Assembly: GCF_000321225.1 (NCBI RefSeq)
Contig: NW_004450285.1
Coordinates: 5,463,330-5,527,329 of the forward strand
From: Odobenus rosmarus divergens
Taxonomy: Eukaryota > Chordata > Mammalia > Carnivora > Odobenidae
Direction of reading: 5' to 3'
Length of the DNA stretch: 64,000 bases
A program made the translations under genes and the position numbers. Of the stretch, positions 1 to 11,545 are shown piece by piece (within the stretch, counting starts at the first letter, position 1; every line of letters starts with the position of its first letter). The notes under the pieces are model-generated. The model did no database searches. It was not told where the DNA came from and saw nothing but the letters and a program-made list of their open reading frames with translations.

Positions 1-1320
1 ATTTGGAAGATACAATATTAAAGAAAAATTATACCGTTTCACAAACTCTCATTTATTTTTACTATGATTTCTGCAATAAAATTGGGCAAATTAAACTATT
101 AAAAAGAATTAAATAGGAATTTATAAAAATTGCAGTATAAACAAAAAGTCCTCAGTAACATCCCAATTGCATTTTTTTTTATCACATTCAACTGCTTAAA
201 TGCAATAAGGTGAGTTAAAAGAAAAAGCTGGAATTATTTTGCTTGTCAATTTTTCATGAGCACAGATATTACCAAAATAGACCGAAGAAGGAAACAGTCC
301 TTGCTCTCAAGTCCACAGAAGCAGAAGTCCCAGACTGGGTCAGCCTGCCCAGAGGAAAATGGAAGTCTTGGCGATGCGCTGGTATTTCAGAATAGCTCTG
401 TCATTGGCCTTACATACCTAAGTAGACAGTAGCCTGTGTTGCATGGTCTGGGGATGATGTTTAGTAAAACTGAATCAAGGATAGAATTGTCAAGCAAAGA
501 AGAATATTTGGGTTTTAAGTAAGGTATTCTAAAGTATTTTCAGAAAAATCAGAGAATTGGAATATTGAGCATTTTGTTTTTCTTCTGTTTCTCTGTTTCT
601 CAGACGTTGCTTTGTTTTTTGTTCTTTGTAAAACACTTCTCTGAGGATAAAAGAATATAAAGTCCATAAACAGAACTTAGTTTTTAAAAATGCCATTTTT
701 CTGTTGCATATAAATGGCAAAGCTGATCACAGAACACAAAGTATTTTTAAAATTATAGCAATGGGACAACTGCTTGGCTATTTGGCAAAACATAAATTGA
801 AATTTACATATGAAAGCATATCATTAAGTACATTCCAATATATGTATATATATTTAACATAATATATTTATATATGATACATTGTATATATGTCATTATA
901 TATTCATTATATATTATATATACTGAAAGATGCTAATAATCAAATTACTAATAAATAATAACCATCTGTGAATAAGTGCTGTTAATAGTTAAACTAATTT
1001 CCTTCCTTTTTCTGAGTCTCTAAGTGTGTTTTTGAATTTGAAATTTCATGATTTGGGCAATATGCCAGGAATACATCCATGATTTTTAAAAACCAGAAAA
1101 AAGCCAACAATTAAAAAAAAGTGTTCTGAATGTTTGTTTAATCACTGTAAACTATTTTATTTCCTTTGAATAATTTTGATTTATTACTAGAAATGTATAA
1201 TTCCTTATCAGAGTCAAAATCACCTGATGTGTTATTTTTAGGTTTGTTAATGCTCTGTGGTTTGTGTCCCAAATTTTTAAATTCCATGTTAAATGTACAT
1301 TGCATTTCTCTTGTTCACCA
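1..1320. other. AT-rich non-coding stretch, no gene recognised
   Basis: No repeat family or coding signal was recognised with confidence. Positions 250-440 are less AT-rich than the flanks and look like ordinary single-copy sequence. Open frames here are short and carry no recognisable motif. Confidence 0.5.
835..925. repeat. AT-rich low-complexity (TA)n-like tract
   Basis: Roughly 90 bp made almost only of A and T, with many TATATA blocks interrupted by CAT or TTA. This is a degenerate microsatellite or low-complexity tract. Confidence 0.7.
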
Positions 1321-1324
1321 GGAT

Positions 1325-1552
1325 AAGACACTATATGTATGGTAATAGTTACATAGCACCTATCTCTTAGGTGATTGTGAGAAATAAATGCTCTAAAGAA
1401 CTATTACTGTGCTTAAGTTATCTTAAAGCCTCAGCAAATGCTAGCACTCAGTGTGGCCTATGGGATTAACTGAGCTAACATATGTAAAGCACCATGCATA
1501 ATGCACAGCACAGGATGAGTGAAGAAGTAGTTTTATTATCATTATTATTAAG
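1325..1552 (+). mobile_element. MIR-like SINE remnants (two adjacent segments)
   Basis: Two stretches, about 1325-1425 and 1455-1552, resemble the 3' half of the ancient mammalian MIR SINE: a segment like GTAATAGTTACATAGCACCT, then a TTAACTGAGCTAACATATGT-type core, and a TTATCATTATTATTA end. Identity is low, as expected for an element this old. The doublet could be one MIR with an internal duplication or two copies. Confidence 0.5.
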
Positions 1553-1854
1553 AAGGATTGAGAAATTACAACTATAATAATGTGATGCTAGGTTATGTTT
1601 CAATCTCCATTTACTGAAAGGGCAGAACACATGTAAATAACATTTTTCAGACTCATCTTAAGAATGTTAGGCATACTTTTTATTCTTTAGAGGGAAATAG
1701 TATAATTAGGACCTACCTAATCTCATACACATAATGTCAGAAAAGAGTTTAGGCCCTTCCAGTTAGTGTCATCCATGGCCAAGATTAGTCTTGGAATTGT
1801 TCACAGTCACACCTATTTAAACATGTAAACATAGAGAGTCTTCATATTGAGCAA

Positions 1855-2000
1855 AACCTGGAATTTTAGAACTGGAACAAATAAGGACTTCCTGCTTCCT
1901 GCTCTAAGCCCAAGTTTTACAGTCTGAGGGAATTTGAATAATTTGCCAAAGTCACAGAGAACATTTGTAAAGATAATAGGGAGTTCAGTCTTTTAGTCAA
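1855..2000 (-). mobile_element. Possible ancient MIR/MER-type fragment
   Basis: The series TTTTAGAACTGGAACAAATA, TTTACAGTCTGAGGGAAT, then AATTTGCCAAAGTCACAGAG resembles a common ancient mammalian repeat in which a 'fraction of packed DNA seen below threshold' pattern of TTTACAGATGAGG and CCCAAGGTCACACAG blocks occurs. The family is not certain. Confidence 0.3.
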
Positions 2001-2442
2001 TGATGAAAAAACCTGTAAATTTTACCCCCAAAATCCTAGAAATATGGTTAACCTTAGAAAAATTTTAGAGATGAGATGGAGCAACTGAAAGGTCCTTGTC
2101 AAAAGTATCTGAGAATTCAATGGGAGCATATAAAAAAATTAAAAAGGTGCCACTGCACTTATCTGGTGAAAACTTTATGGTCTATTTAATTTAAATACAG
2201 AGTACAATTCGGTATTCACATAATTGACCCTTTTTTGCTCTACTTAATCTCTCTGTAGGATTTGCTAAACATATATTTTTCATTCTATAGAAGTCACTGA
2301 ATTTACAATTTACCAAAACATCTAAAAATTAATGAGCCATAATTATTATGTCACTTACTGAGATGCATTGAAAATGGAGTTAAATTTGTGCAGAGGACTA
2401 ACTTTATTATTCTTCTACTTTCAATCATAAGAGACTATTAAA

Positions 2443-2632
2443 AGAGCTAACATATATTTATTGCTAACTCTGTGCCAGATGGTAGATTAAGCATATTTGA
2501 GCCTTGTATTTAGTCACCTACAGTCTTCTAAGTTTGGTATTAGGTGTTTGTTTTTCTGTAAACTGTCAGGTAAGCAATGCCCCCAGAATCATTTAGCTAC
2601 CACTGGGATATAGAACTGAGTCTAAGTATTTT
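2443..2632 (-). mobile_element. MIR SINE fragment, antisense
   Basis: Begins with an AGCTAACATATATTTATTG block followed by CTCTGTGCCAGATGGTA, the usual antisense MIR beginning, and ends with a diverged CATTTAGCTACCACTGGGAT segment that corresponds to the MIR tRNA-related part. Strongly diverged, so boundaries are approximate. Confidence 0.5.
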
Positions 2633-2639
2633 TCCAACA

Positions 2640-4640
2640 CCTAACAACTTCATTATATTCTTATTCATTATAGTATTCATAAATGTATATGCAGTGTCTA
2701 TACATTTTCTGTAACAATATTGAATATACATTCAGGACTCAAAATTCCAGTGTACTTACAAGATTATATTTCTCTATTCAAAATTAGGAGTTATAGAAAC
2801 TGACCATGGATAAAGACATATGAACCCCAAAGGAGCTAAATTTATAAATGTCCAGGTAGAGATCACAGCTGCCATGTTGGTTTTGTTCCCCGAGGTGGGC
2901 TAGAATTCTCCTACAGTGATGTGGCATAATCAGTTTGGTCATGTACCAGAATAAAATAATACAAAAATAGTCTATTGTTTCTTATATTCTTCTACTTCAT
3001 TTTACAGAAGACCAATACAAATAAGAGTCTAATAACAGAAAATAAAATCAGAATGGAAATTCCTTCTTTTTCTACCTTTCTTTTTTCAATAAAGAATGTA
3101 TATGATATTGGAGCTTTCAGTAACATTATCACTTCTTTCCTTGAGGAATTTTCTTATTGCCCATCTATATATTTTCACACACAGAAAACAGGGAGATACT
3201 GTAACATGTTTCTAATCCTATATGATTATTTGGGTCTCATAAATTCTTTATGGTTTAGGATACAGAAAATAAACTTAAAACATTCTGTGTGTTCAATTCT
3301 TATCTCAAGGTAGTTGTTATAGTATCTAAAGTTTATATTCCTAAGCTCACATTGGAAGTCAACATGAGAAAAAAAATGTTCACAAAACAAATGGTTACAC
3401 ATTGGGTCTTTTTTTTTTTAATTTCTTAACTAGGGAAGATCCTTTCAAGATATTCATGAAATTAATCAAACAAATCAACATTTGGAGAAATATTGCCAGG
3501 TGGGTAAAACCTTTTCTGTGTTTGTATTGCCCTTATTGGAGGCCAATTTGTAAAAGTTCTTACACCATGAAGAGATAAGCTATAATGTTTCTTTGTTGAT
3601 ATATGTCAAAGTTAATAAATCATTCTGGCAGCAAGAGTGGAAGGGAGAGAATTTTTGAATAAGGGTCATTTGAAGATCAGTTTGCCCTACCTTATTGCCT
3701 TAGGAAAGTTAATGCATTTTGAGCTATCCTTTTGAAGTATTAACTTGCACCTAGTCTCCCTTCTGTTCATAAATTATGTCAATTGGCAGAATTCAATGAA
3801 AAGAACTTGCATTTCCCCTGAATCCTAGAGGTTATGGTAAGAAAAAAAAAATTAAGCTGTTTAACTCATTTTCAACTTTATAGGTAGAAAGCATTTTCAG
3901 ATATTACTATCTGTTATTGGCTTCTTTCAATGCAACTTTAATCCAAAAGCAAGCAGTGCCCAAGGGCTACTAAATTGCTTTCAGTTAAGTTTACCGAATG
4001 TTTGACATTTTAAAAGATATGCTTTGCTAAACTTAAAGATATGTTTTAACAGCACGGTCTAGAACTACTGAGACTATGAGGTATGTGGGATTCTGATGTA
4101 AATCATATTTGGCAGCCTCTTTTTTTTTAAGAAATAGAAATATGTTTCTAGGTAAAATATACATGCAACAAAGCATATTATTTTAAAATGCTCCCATATA
4201 AACTAGATATCTAATCAATGTTAAGGTCAATGCTTGTTACTAGGCAAATTAGAAAAATGTACCCTGTTGATTTGAAAAAGATTTTATCTTAAATAAGTTA
4301 GCTAGTTTTCATTTCTCTCAGAGTGAGAGTAACTTGGCAGAATTCTAGCAAACCATAAACATCTCTGTCTCCTAAACGTGCAGCTGTCTAGGGAATGAGT
4401 CTGTGTTGAATAGTTATAAAGTTGATCCAGTTAGCGTCAGATAGAAACTCTATCTTATAAGCAAGCAGGGTGCCATAGGATTCACATCCATGAGTCTTGT
4501 TAGGAGTGGAAGTTGTTAAGAATGCAGAGACCAAGTCAGATAGTGGACTCAGACGACTTCAAGTTACATTCACAGATATCATGGTCTATAGGAAATAGTG
4601 CCAAGAAATTTAAAATGGGTAATGCTTTGGCTCATGGCTC
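2640..4640. other. AT-rich unique-looking sequence, no gene recognised
   Basis: No recognised repeat. An open frame of about 112 codons at 2975-3313 (plus strand) has no recognisable domain and low-complexity AT-driven composition. A 66-bp interval with splice-like ends lies at 3434-3499 and is listed separately. A T10 run sits at about 3410-3419. Confidence 0.5.
3434..3499 (+). other. Candidate exon or pseudo-exon, 66 bp
   Basis: Preceded by a T-rich tract ending in CTTAACTAG and followed by a GCCAG/GTGGGT donor-like junction. Two frames are open; in the whole-codon frame it reads 22 residues (GRSFQDIHEINQTNQHLEKY then CQ), hydrophilic and coiled-coil-like. The family is not recognised. Reading phase is compatible with the candidate at 10204-10246. 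Splice-like pairs occur by chance in AT-rich introns, so this is weak. Confidence 0.2.
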
Positions 4641-4658
4641 AATGTTTTGAAAACTTTT

Positions 4659-4855
4659 TTTTTTTAAAGATTTTATTTGTTTATTTGACAGAGAGAGAGA
4701 GCACAAGCACAAACAGGGAGCGGCAGGCAGAGGGAGAGGGAGAAGCAAGCTCCCCCCTGAGCAAGGAGCCCGATGTGGGGCTTGACCCCAGGACCCTGGG
4801 ATCATGACCTGAGCCGAAGGCAGACGCTTAACTGACTGAGCCACCCAGGTGCCCC
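4659..4855 (-). mobile_element. Can-SINE (tRNA-Lys-derived), antisense
   Basis: Full SINE on the minus strand: poly-T (the A-tail) followed by the AAGATTTTATTTGTTTATTT and GACAGAGAGAGAGAG blocks, then the tRNA-related head ending GCCACCCAGGTGCCCC. It is flanked by a perfect 12-bp target-site duplication, TTGAAAACTTTT, at 4647-4658 and 4857-4868, so the insertion is well preserved and fairly recent. Confidence 0.95.
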
Positions 4856-4869
4856 ATTGAAAACTTTTA

Positions 4870-5234
4870 AATAGGTGTTTTGTTTTATTTTGTTTTTCAC
4901 TGTGTCTGAGGCAAATGACTTTGTTTCTTGAAAATATTTTATAGTTTTATTTTATTTTTTTTAATAATGCAAGTCATTGCCTAACATAATATATAGCAAA
5001 GTCTTGGATTTGGTGCTTTGGAGAACCAAAACACTGGTTTTTCCATGACCCCTAAATTGGTCAAGCCATGAAAATAATCTAGATCAGTATGATCATGAGA
5101 CGTGATGGATATAAGGAAACGGTAGTCCAGTGATTTGAGAAATGTGGACCACAATACTCTTATTGCCTAATAAAGATAATCCATGCCCTATACTGATTTT
5201 TGTGTGAAGTTATAATTAAGTGAAGTTAGAATGA
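4870..5234. other. No feature seen
   Basis: Ordinary AT-rich sequence between the SINE and the GC-rich repetitive block. Nothing recognised. Confidence 0.5.
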
Positions 5235-6190
5235 GGTGACAGAAGCCCAGCAGCTATAAAGCACATCCTATGGCCTGCTTGGGCAGGGGAGCAATTCACA
5301 GTCCTGCCCAACTGCTGAGCATAACGTTCAGGAGGTGTGACCACACATGCCCAGAAGCCTCAGAGCATATCCTGTGGCCCACGCAGGCAGAAAGCCAAGC
5401 AAACAGCCTTGCCCAATAGTTGAATATAGCCTCTGGCCCTACATAAAACATGAGCCTGAACAGTGACCCTAAGCAGCTGCTGGACCAAGCCCACAAACCA
5501 CCCCAGTGGCAGAGCGGAGCATACGGCCCTGCCTGATTGCTGAACAGCCTGTGGCAACACCCACGCAGGGAGCACAGCCAGGGACCCAGTCCAGTCGTGG
5601 AGCATAGCCTGTGGCCCCACCTGATCTGGGAGCCTGGACAGCCAACCAGTCCAAACATGAAGCACAGTCTCCAGCCCCACACAGCTGTGGGGTAAAGCTG
5701 GGGGCCACACCCGATCACAGAGCCCTGCCAACAGCCACGCCCAACAGCATAGCACAGCTATGGCTAACTCAATTGCAAAACCCAACTATGGCCTTTCCCA
5801 GTTTCAGGTCCTAGCCTGAGACCACATTTGATTTCAGAGCAAGGCCTGAGACTCTGTCCCACTGTAAAGCTGATCTGTGACCCCACCTGAATATAGAGTC
5901 CAGCTAGCAGCACCATCTAGCTGGGAAGCATCACCTGAGACTCCACCTAATCAGGAGCAAGTGCAGCCCACAGCCCACAGGCCTGACCAATGATAGATTC
6001 CAACCAGTGGCACCACCCTGTCAGGAAACACAACTTGTGACTCTTCTTGACCAGAGATTATTTCAAAGCCCAGCTGGTGGCTCCCTCTGACTATGGAACA
6101 CAGCCAGCAGCCTCTCCCAACTGTGGAGCCCAGCCTGTGGCACTCCCCTAAATTTAGAGCACAAATATTATTCTTGCCCAACTAGAGAGA
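5235..6190 (+). repeat. Degenerate GC-rich tandem repeat, probably the 5'UTR of an old L1
   Basis: Roughly 950 bp of imperfect units about 30-35 bp long, recurring as GAGCACAGCCTGTGGCCCCA-like blocks followed by CCTGAT/CCCAACTGTG variants. It is far richer in C and G than its surroundings and opens several overlapping frames on the minus strand (up to about 140 codons) simply because the units lack stops. It leads directly into sequence resembling the start of L1 ORF1 at about 6360, in the same orientation, so I infer it is the 5' regulatory region of the old L1 that follows. Confidence 0.6.
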
Positions 6191-6289
6191 CCAATAGCAA
6201 GCCTTACCTGCCTACAGATACTACCAGCTGACCTGCCCAGTACCCCAAGATGAACTCACCAGTACCCCAGCCAAAGTGAACATGTAAAG

Positions 6290-8085
6290 TCTGGAAGAGG
6301 AGATCACTTAATGCATAGATAGCAATACAAGTATACATGGATTATGAAGAATCAGGTAAAAATGACACCACCAAACAAAACTAATGAAACTCTAAATGTG
6401 AGTCAAAAGAATTGGAGATCTATGAACTGTCAGCCAAAGAATTCGGATTAATCCTCTTAAAGAAGTTCAGTGAACTACAAAATCACACAGACAACTAAAT
6501 GAAATTAGGAAAAAAAGATGTATGAACAAAACAAGTTCGACACAAACAGGAAAAAAAAAAGCTGGAGGTATCACATTTTCTGATTTCAAACTACTACAAA
6601 GCTAGAGTGAGCAAAACATCATAGTACTAACATAAAAACTGACACAAAGATCAATGGAACTGAATTCAGAGTTGAGAAATAAACCTACGCATAGATGGTC
6701 AGCTAATATCTGACAAGGGAGCCATGGATATTAAATGGGGAAGAGATAGTCTTTTCCATAAATGGTATTGCAAAACTGCATAATCATATATGAAGGAATT
6801 AAACAACACCTATCTTAACACTACTCACAAAAATGATCTCAAAGTGAATGGAAGTTTAAAGGTAAGACCTGAAATCATAAAACTCCTAAACAAAACATAG
6901 GGAAAAAGTTCATTGACATTGTCTCGTCCATGATTTTCTTGGATATGACATTTAAGGCACAGACAACAAAAGCAAAAATAAACAACTGGAACCACATCAA
7001 AGAAAACCAGCGAAATGAAAAACACACCTATATGATGGTAAAAGATATTTGCAAATCATCTGCCTGATAAGGGATTATTATCTAAAATATATAAGGAATG
7101 CATACAACTTAATAGCACTAAACAAATGTTCCAATTTTAAAAATGGTCGGAGGAACTGGATAAACATTGTTCCAAAGAACACATTGCTAACAGGTACATG
7201 AAAATATGCTCAACATCTCTAATCATCAGGGAGCTGTAAATTAAAGAACCACAATGAGATATTATCTCACACCTGTTAGAATGGCTATTATAAAAAAGAT
7301 AATAAATAACAAGTGGTGGTAAGAATTTGGATAAAAAGAAACCCTTTGTGCACTGTTGATGGGAATGTAAACTGGTACAGTGCCCTTGGAGAACAGTATG
7401 GTGGATTTTCAAAAAATTAAAAATAGAACTATGCTATGTTCCAGTAGTCCCACTTCTAGGTATATATGCAAAATGAAATCACTCTCTTAAATAGATATCT
7501 GCACTCCTATGGTCATTGCAGCATTATTTACAGGAGCTAAGACGTGAAAACAACCTAAGTATCCATTGTGGATACAATGGAATATTATTCAGCCATAAAA
7601 AGGGAAACCTTGCCATTCGTGGCAACATGGGTGAAACTTGAAAGCATTAGGCTAAGTGAAGTAAGTCAGATAAAGACAAATACTGTATGATGCCACTTAT
7701 ATGTGGAATCGTAAAAAACCTGAACTCATTGAAACAATTTATTGGTGGTTGCCAGGGGTAGGGAGGTGGGGCAAATGGGTGAAGGTAGTCAAAGGGTACA
7801 GACTTCCCATTATAAATTAGATAATTTCTGGGGACCCAATATACAGCATTGTGGCTATAGGTAAAATATTGTATATTGAAAATTGCAGAGTGTAAATCTT
7901 AAAAGTTTTCACCACCAAAAAAAAATAATAATAATAAGTTAACTATGTGAGGTGATGGATGGGTTAACTAACCTCATGGTGGTAAACATTTTGCAATATA
8001 TATATAATCAAATCATCACATTGTACACCTTGAACTTATAGAATGTCATATGTCAAGTATATCTCAATAACCCTGGAAAATAATG
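6290..8085 (+). mobile_element. Old L1 (L1MA-like), ORF1 start joined to ORF2 end, with 3'UTR
   Basis: Positions 6360-6530 match the beginning of an ancient L1 ORF1 (blocks like AGAATTGGAGATCTATGAAC). At about 6540 the sequence jumps to the C-terminal third of ORF2 (AAGCTGGAGGTATCACATTT onward), losing roughly 3.5-4 kb. ORF2 remnants continue to about 7740 with many stops and frameshifts. The 3'UTR follows, from the TTGCCAGGGGTAGGGAGGTG block to GTACACCTTGAACTTATAGA. With the GC-rich repeat upstream, both ends of the element are present but its middle is gone. Confidence 0.8.
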
Positions 8086-8089
8086 AAAA

Positions 8090-8520
8090 AAATCAGTATC
8101 AGTGTGACAGAGGAGTTAAAATTATCTGACAAAAATTAAAGCAACTGATTTAATAAGTTAGCAACTGATTTAATTTTCAGTAAATTGTTACAATGAGCAA
8201 CTAGAACATACCCAGAACAAAAGAAAAAATAGTTTCTGCAAAGAAATACAAGATATAAAGGAAAAATAAATGGAAATTTTAGAACTGAAAATTGCAGTTA
8301 TTGACCTAAAAACAAATCAGTGAGTTTAACAGCTGCATGGAGGAAATAATCTGTGAATGGTAAAATGGAACAATAGAAATTACACAATCTAAACAACAGA
8401 GAAAATAGACTGAAAAAGTATATTTATATATAACATGGCTTCAGGGACCTGTGCAAATATAACAAAAGATCTAACACTCATGTTATCAGACTCTTGAAAA
8501 GAGAGGGAAAAGACTTTCCC
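8090..8520 (+). mobile_element. Ancient L1 fragment, ORF1 region
   Basis: The stretch around AATGGAAATTTTAGAACTGA, ACAATAGAAATTACACAATC and GGGACCTGTGCAAATATAAC is typical of the ORF1 coiled-coil-to-RRM region of old mammalian L1s, on the plus strand and heavily mutated. It abuts the 3' end of the preceding L1, which may have inserted into it. A short internal tandem duplication lies at 8140-8174. Confidence 0.6.
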
Positions 8521-8642
8521 AACAATGCTCAAGCTACTGAATCATTTTTTACACTTGTCCCCAAGATATGCTCTTATTTACTCACCTCCTTGATAGTATA
8601 ATACTATCTCTGTTGCCCAGAGATCACTCTGAGCTCCCCATG

Positions 8643-8764
8643 TTCCCTTTCTTTCTTCCCTTCTTTCTTTTGCCATTTTTCCTTCCTTCTTCTCCTCCCC
8701 TCCTCTCTTCACCCTCTCTCCCCTCCCCTCTCCTGGCTTCTCCTCTTCTCTCCTCTTTTCCCCA
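8643..8764 (+). repeat. Polypyrimidine (CT-rich) tract
   Basis: About 120 bp of almost pure C and T without a strict period, mixing TTTCTTCC, CTCCTC and CCCCTCTCC blocks. This low-complexity tract explains a short Leu/Pro/Ser-rich open frame over 8568-8774. Confidence 0.85.
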
Positions 8765-8907
8765 CAAGATCTAACATCTATCCCTTCACCACTCTTCAGG
8801 ACTCACTCTAAATGACCTTCCCCAAGAAGTCTTTTATTTGCGGGTACAGGGAGGGATACAGTAAATAAGCAGTCATGAAAATTAGTTTGATTAAGAAACT
8901 CTATCTA

Positions 8908-9088
8908 GGGGCACCTGGGTGGCTCAGTCGGTTAAGTGTCCAAACTCTTGATTTCAGCTTAGATCATGATCTCAGGGTTGTGAGATCGAGCCCTGTGTCA
9001 GGCTCAGCCCTGGGCACACAGCCCGCTTGGGATTCTCTCCCTCTCTCTGCCCCTCCTCCTACTCTGTCTCTGAAAAAGAAAAAGAAAA
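8908..9088 (+). mobile_element. Can-SINE, sense
   Basis: Starts GGGGCACCTGGGTGGCTCAG, has the tRNA-like A and B box region, a CT-rich body and an AAAAAGAAAAAG tail. The flanking 15-bp duplication AAGAAACTCTATCTA (8893-8907) / AAGAAACTATATCTA (9089-9103) differs at one base. Confidence 0.93.
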
Positions 9089-9171
9089 AAGAAACTATAT
9101 CTAAAAGACTTTCCAAATTGTATCACTTAGCGTCTGGTTTAGCCGAACAAAACAGAAAAGCCAAATGATAG

Positions 9172-9545
9172 CAGTTTGTTCTTTCCTCACATAAAAGAAG
9201 TTTGGATGTAGGCAGACCAGGGTCAGTATGGTAGCTCTGAGTTATCTAAACTCCAGGCTTCTCTTTTTGTTTTACTGTCTAGCATGGGTTTCTAGCTTCA
9301 GGATTACCTCATGATCCAATATGGCTATTAGTGATCCTGCCATCTTGTCTGAATCCCAGACAACCGAAGGAAAGGTGGAGAGGTAAAGGAAAGAGATGTG
9401 TCAGAGGACTGTCTTAATTTTCAGAAGTCTCCTATAAGTCCTACCCCAAATTTTTCCTTCCCCACTAGCTACAAGTCACCTGGCCTTACTTAGCTGCCAA
9501 GGTTCGAATGCAAAAATGTAGTCTTTTAGCTGGAGGTACAGGAGG
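9172..9545 (-). mobile_element. MaLR-type LTR remnant, antisense
   Basis: On the minus strand the segment ends near TTTTATGTGAGG, with internal blocks resembling GCCATATTGGATCATGAGG and a 5' part like GGCCAGGTGACTTGTAG. These are characteristic of an ancient ERVL-MaLR family LTR (MLT1-related). The related copy at 18,645-18,995 lies in the opposite orientation. Confidence 0.45.
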
Positions 9546-10200
9546 GAGATGAAAAGAAGAATGCACTCGGATAGGCCATAGCCAGTCTTTGCCACAGGCA
9601 GTTTCAAAAATGTTTTAGAACACAAAACATTGATAGAGTAATTGAATTGTGTTCCAAGTTAAGAGCGTATTTAAGTATGTATTATTATGTTTATTTAAAT
9701 GGATTAGATTTGAGACATCAGTATTAACTCATGCTTAATATAGATACAGATAGTTACATATAGAAATATTTATCAATATGTGTATATACATGGTTAATAT
9801 ACATACATATATCTTTTTTTTCATCTAAGAGGGGCTATAAGCAATGATACTCCAGTAGCAATGACCATACCTAGTGCTTTGTGATTTCCAGTTGTATGTC
9901 TACCTTTGACAGTGATGGTCAACAATTATCTAACCTTGTAAATATAGATTACACAAAGTTATTGAGTAATTTTAATTACCACGCAATAAAAATGTTATAG
10001 TGAAGTGACTATTGAATCTAAGCAAAGTTGGCTTCACTGATCTTAATGGAAGCATTATCAAGTTATCATAGGGCAATGAAGCCATCTGTCAGATATAACT
10101 AATAGGTCATCAGTTAGTCTGGGTACCCTCTCTTTAGGACAGAGCTGAAAACGTTGATAAATTTTAATTTATTTGCCTCCCACACTTCTTTTTTTCCCCC
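9546..10200. other. AT-rich sequence, no gene recognised
   Basis: Contains a loose TA/CATA-rich patch at 9,730-9,815. Nothing else recognised until the splice-like signals at 10,190-10,250. Confidence 0.5.
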
Positions 10201-10203
10201 CAG

Positions 10204-10246
10204 ATTTTGACTGTTCTCCTCAGAAAACATAATATTCTTTCAGAAG
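10204..10246 (+). other. Candidate exon or pseudo-exon, 43 bp
   Basis: Strong acceptor context (a run of T and C, CTTCTTTTTTTCCCCCCAG, ending at 10203) and a near-consensus donor GAAG/GTAAGC at 10243-10252. The interval is open in the frame ILTVLLRKHNILSE with one base left over. It could be a small cassette exon of an unrecognised gene or a pseudo-exon. No homology is recognised by eye. Confidence 0.3.
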
Positions 10247-10364
10247 GTAAGCATCAATAATTGTAATTTTATTTATTATATAGATCAATCATAATCATTT
10301 TATTTTACGATTCTATCCTGGAAAACGTTCAGAAGTAAATCTTTGTCAGATATCCACAGAGACA

Positions 10365-10872
10365 CTTATTTATTTTTTATTTTGATTCCAGTATAGTTGA
10401 CGTACAGTGTTAACTTAGTTTCAGGTGTACAACATAGTGATTTCAACAATTCTATACATTACTCAGTGCTCATTACGTAAGTGTACCTTTTTTTTTTTTT
10501 AAGATTTTATTTATTTATTCATGAGAGACAGAGAGAGAGAGAGGCAAAGTCAGAGACAGAGAGAGAAGCAGGCTCTCTGTAGAGCAGGGAGCCTGATGTG
10601 GGACTCGATCTCAGGATCCCAGGATCATGACCTGAGCCAAAGGCAGACACTTAGCTGACTGAGCCACCCAGGCGCCCAGGTAAGTGTACTCTTAATCCCC
10701 ATCACCTATTTCACTCATCTCCCCCACCCACCTCCCTTCTGGTAACCCTCTGTTCTCAGATTATAACTAAGAGTCTGTTTTGCTTTGTCTCTTTTATTCC
10801 TTTGTTCATTTGTTTCATTTCTTAAATTCCACATTTGGGTGAAATCATATAGTATTTGTCTTTCTCTGACTG
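10365..10872 (-). mobile_element. L1 3' end, antisense, 5'-truncated, interrupted by a SINE
   Basis: Plus-strand reading shows the antisense carnivore L1 3'UTR: ATTCCAGTATAGTTGACGTA, TTTCAGGTGTACAACATAGT, then after the SINE TCTTAATCCCCATCACCTAT and AAATTCCACATTTGGGTGAA. The L1 match stops near GACTGATACAG, so only about 300 bp of 3' sequence is present. The SINE at 10,488-10,677 inserted into it later. Confidence 0.88.
10488..10677 (-). mobile_element. Can-SINE, antisense, nested in an L1 tail
   Basis: Poly-T, AAGATTTTATTTATTTATTC, an ATGAGAGACAGAGAGAGAGA body and a head ending GAGCCACCCAGGCGCCC. A 10-bp duplication GTAAGTGTAC flanks it at 10477-10486 and 10680-10689. Rejoining at that duplication restores a continuous L1 tail, confirming nesting. 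Confidence 0.94.
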
Positions 10873-11213
10873 ATACAGATACTTATTTTAATGTAATTTT
10901 TTGGAGCAGATGAAGAAACCCATGTGCAACAGAAAAGATAGGACTGATCAGAGCCCAGATATAATAATATTACCCTTTAAAATTGTTATAAAATATTATG
11001 ACATTAGTAATTACATGCTATCTAAAAATATAGGACATTAATTGGATGACTATTTTGTAATTGATAAAATGTTTGTGTACATGCTTATATGTTTATCATA
11101 ATCATGTAAACAATGTACCAGAAGAAACAGTTTTAACAATTATTAACTTTAGGTAGTTGAAATTTTGTGGCTTGTGTTACTGTGGTTTTCTATATTACTT
11201 GTCAATATTTTCT

Positions 11214-11545
11214 TTTTATTTATTTATTTATTTATTTTTATTAAGTTCAATTAGCCAACATAAAGTACATCACTAGTTTTTGATGTAGTGTTCAATGATT
11301 CATTAGTTGCATATAACACCCAGTGCTCATCAGATCACATACCCTCCTTGATGCCCATCACTCCATTCCCCCCAGCCCTCTCCCTTCTGCAACCCTCATT
11401 TTGTTTCCTGGAGTCCAGAGTCTCTCATGGTTTGTCTCCCTCTCTAATATCTTCCCATTTAGTATTCCTTCCCTTCCCCTATGGTCCTCTGCACTATTCC
11501 TTATTTTCCACATATTAGTGAAACCATATGATAATTGTCTTTATT
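11214..11545 (-). mobile_element. L1 3' end, antisense, 5'-truncated
   Basis: Begins with a (TTTA)n tract (the L1 A-tail in reverse), then AATTAGCCAACATAAAGTAC, TTTTTGATGTAGTGTTCAAT and the TCTCTCATGGTTTGTCTCCC block of younger carnivore L1 3'UTRs. It stops near ATGATAATTGTCTTT. The open frames in it are shadows. Confidence 0.9.

Noticed and set aside
2975..3313. 112-codon plus-strand frame preceded by an acceptor-like TTCATTTTACAG
   Set aside because: No recognisable motif, AT-driven composition and only a weak donor near 3,309; not strong enough to call an exon.
5296..5785. Three overlapping minus-strand open frames of 79-141 codons
   Set aside because: They lie in the GC-rich tandem repeat, where all frames stay open because the unit lacks stops; residues are Trp/Cys/Gly-rich and repetitive without domain structure.
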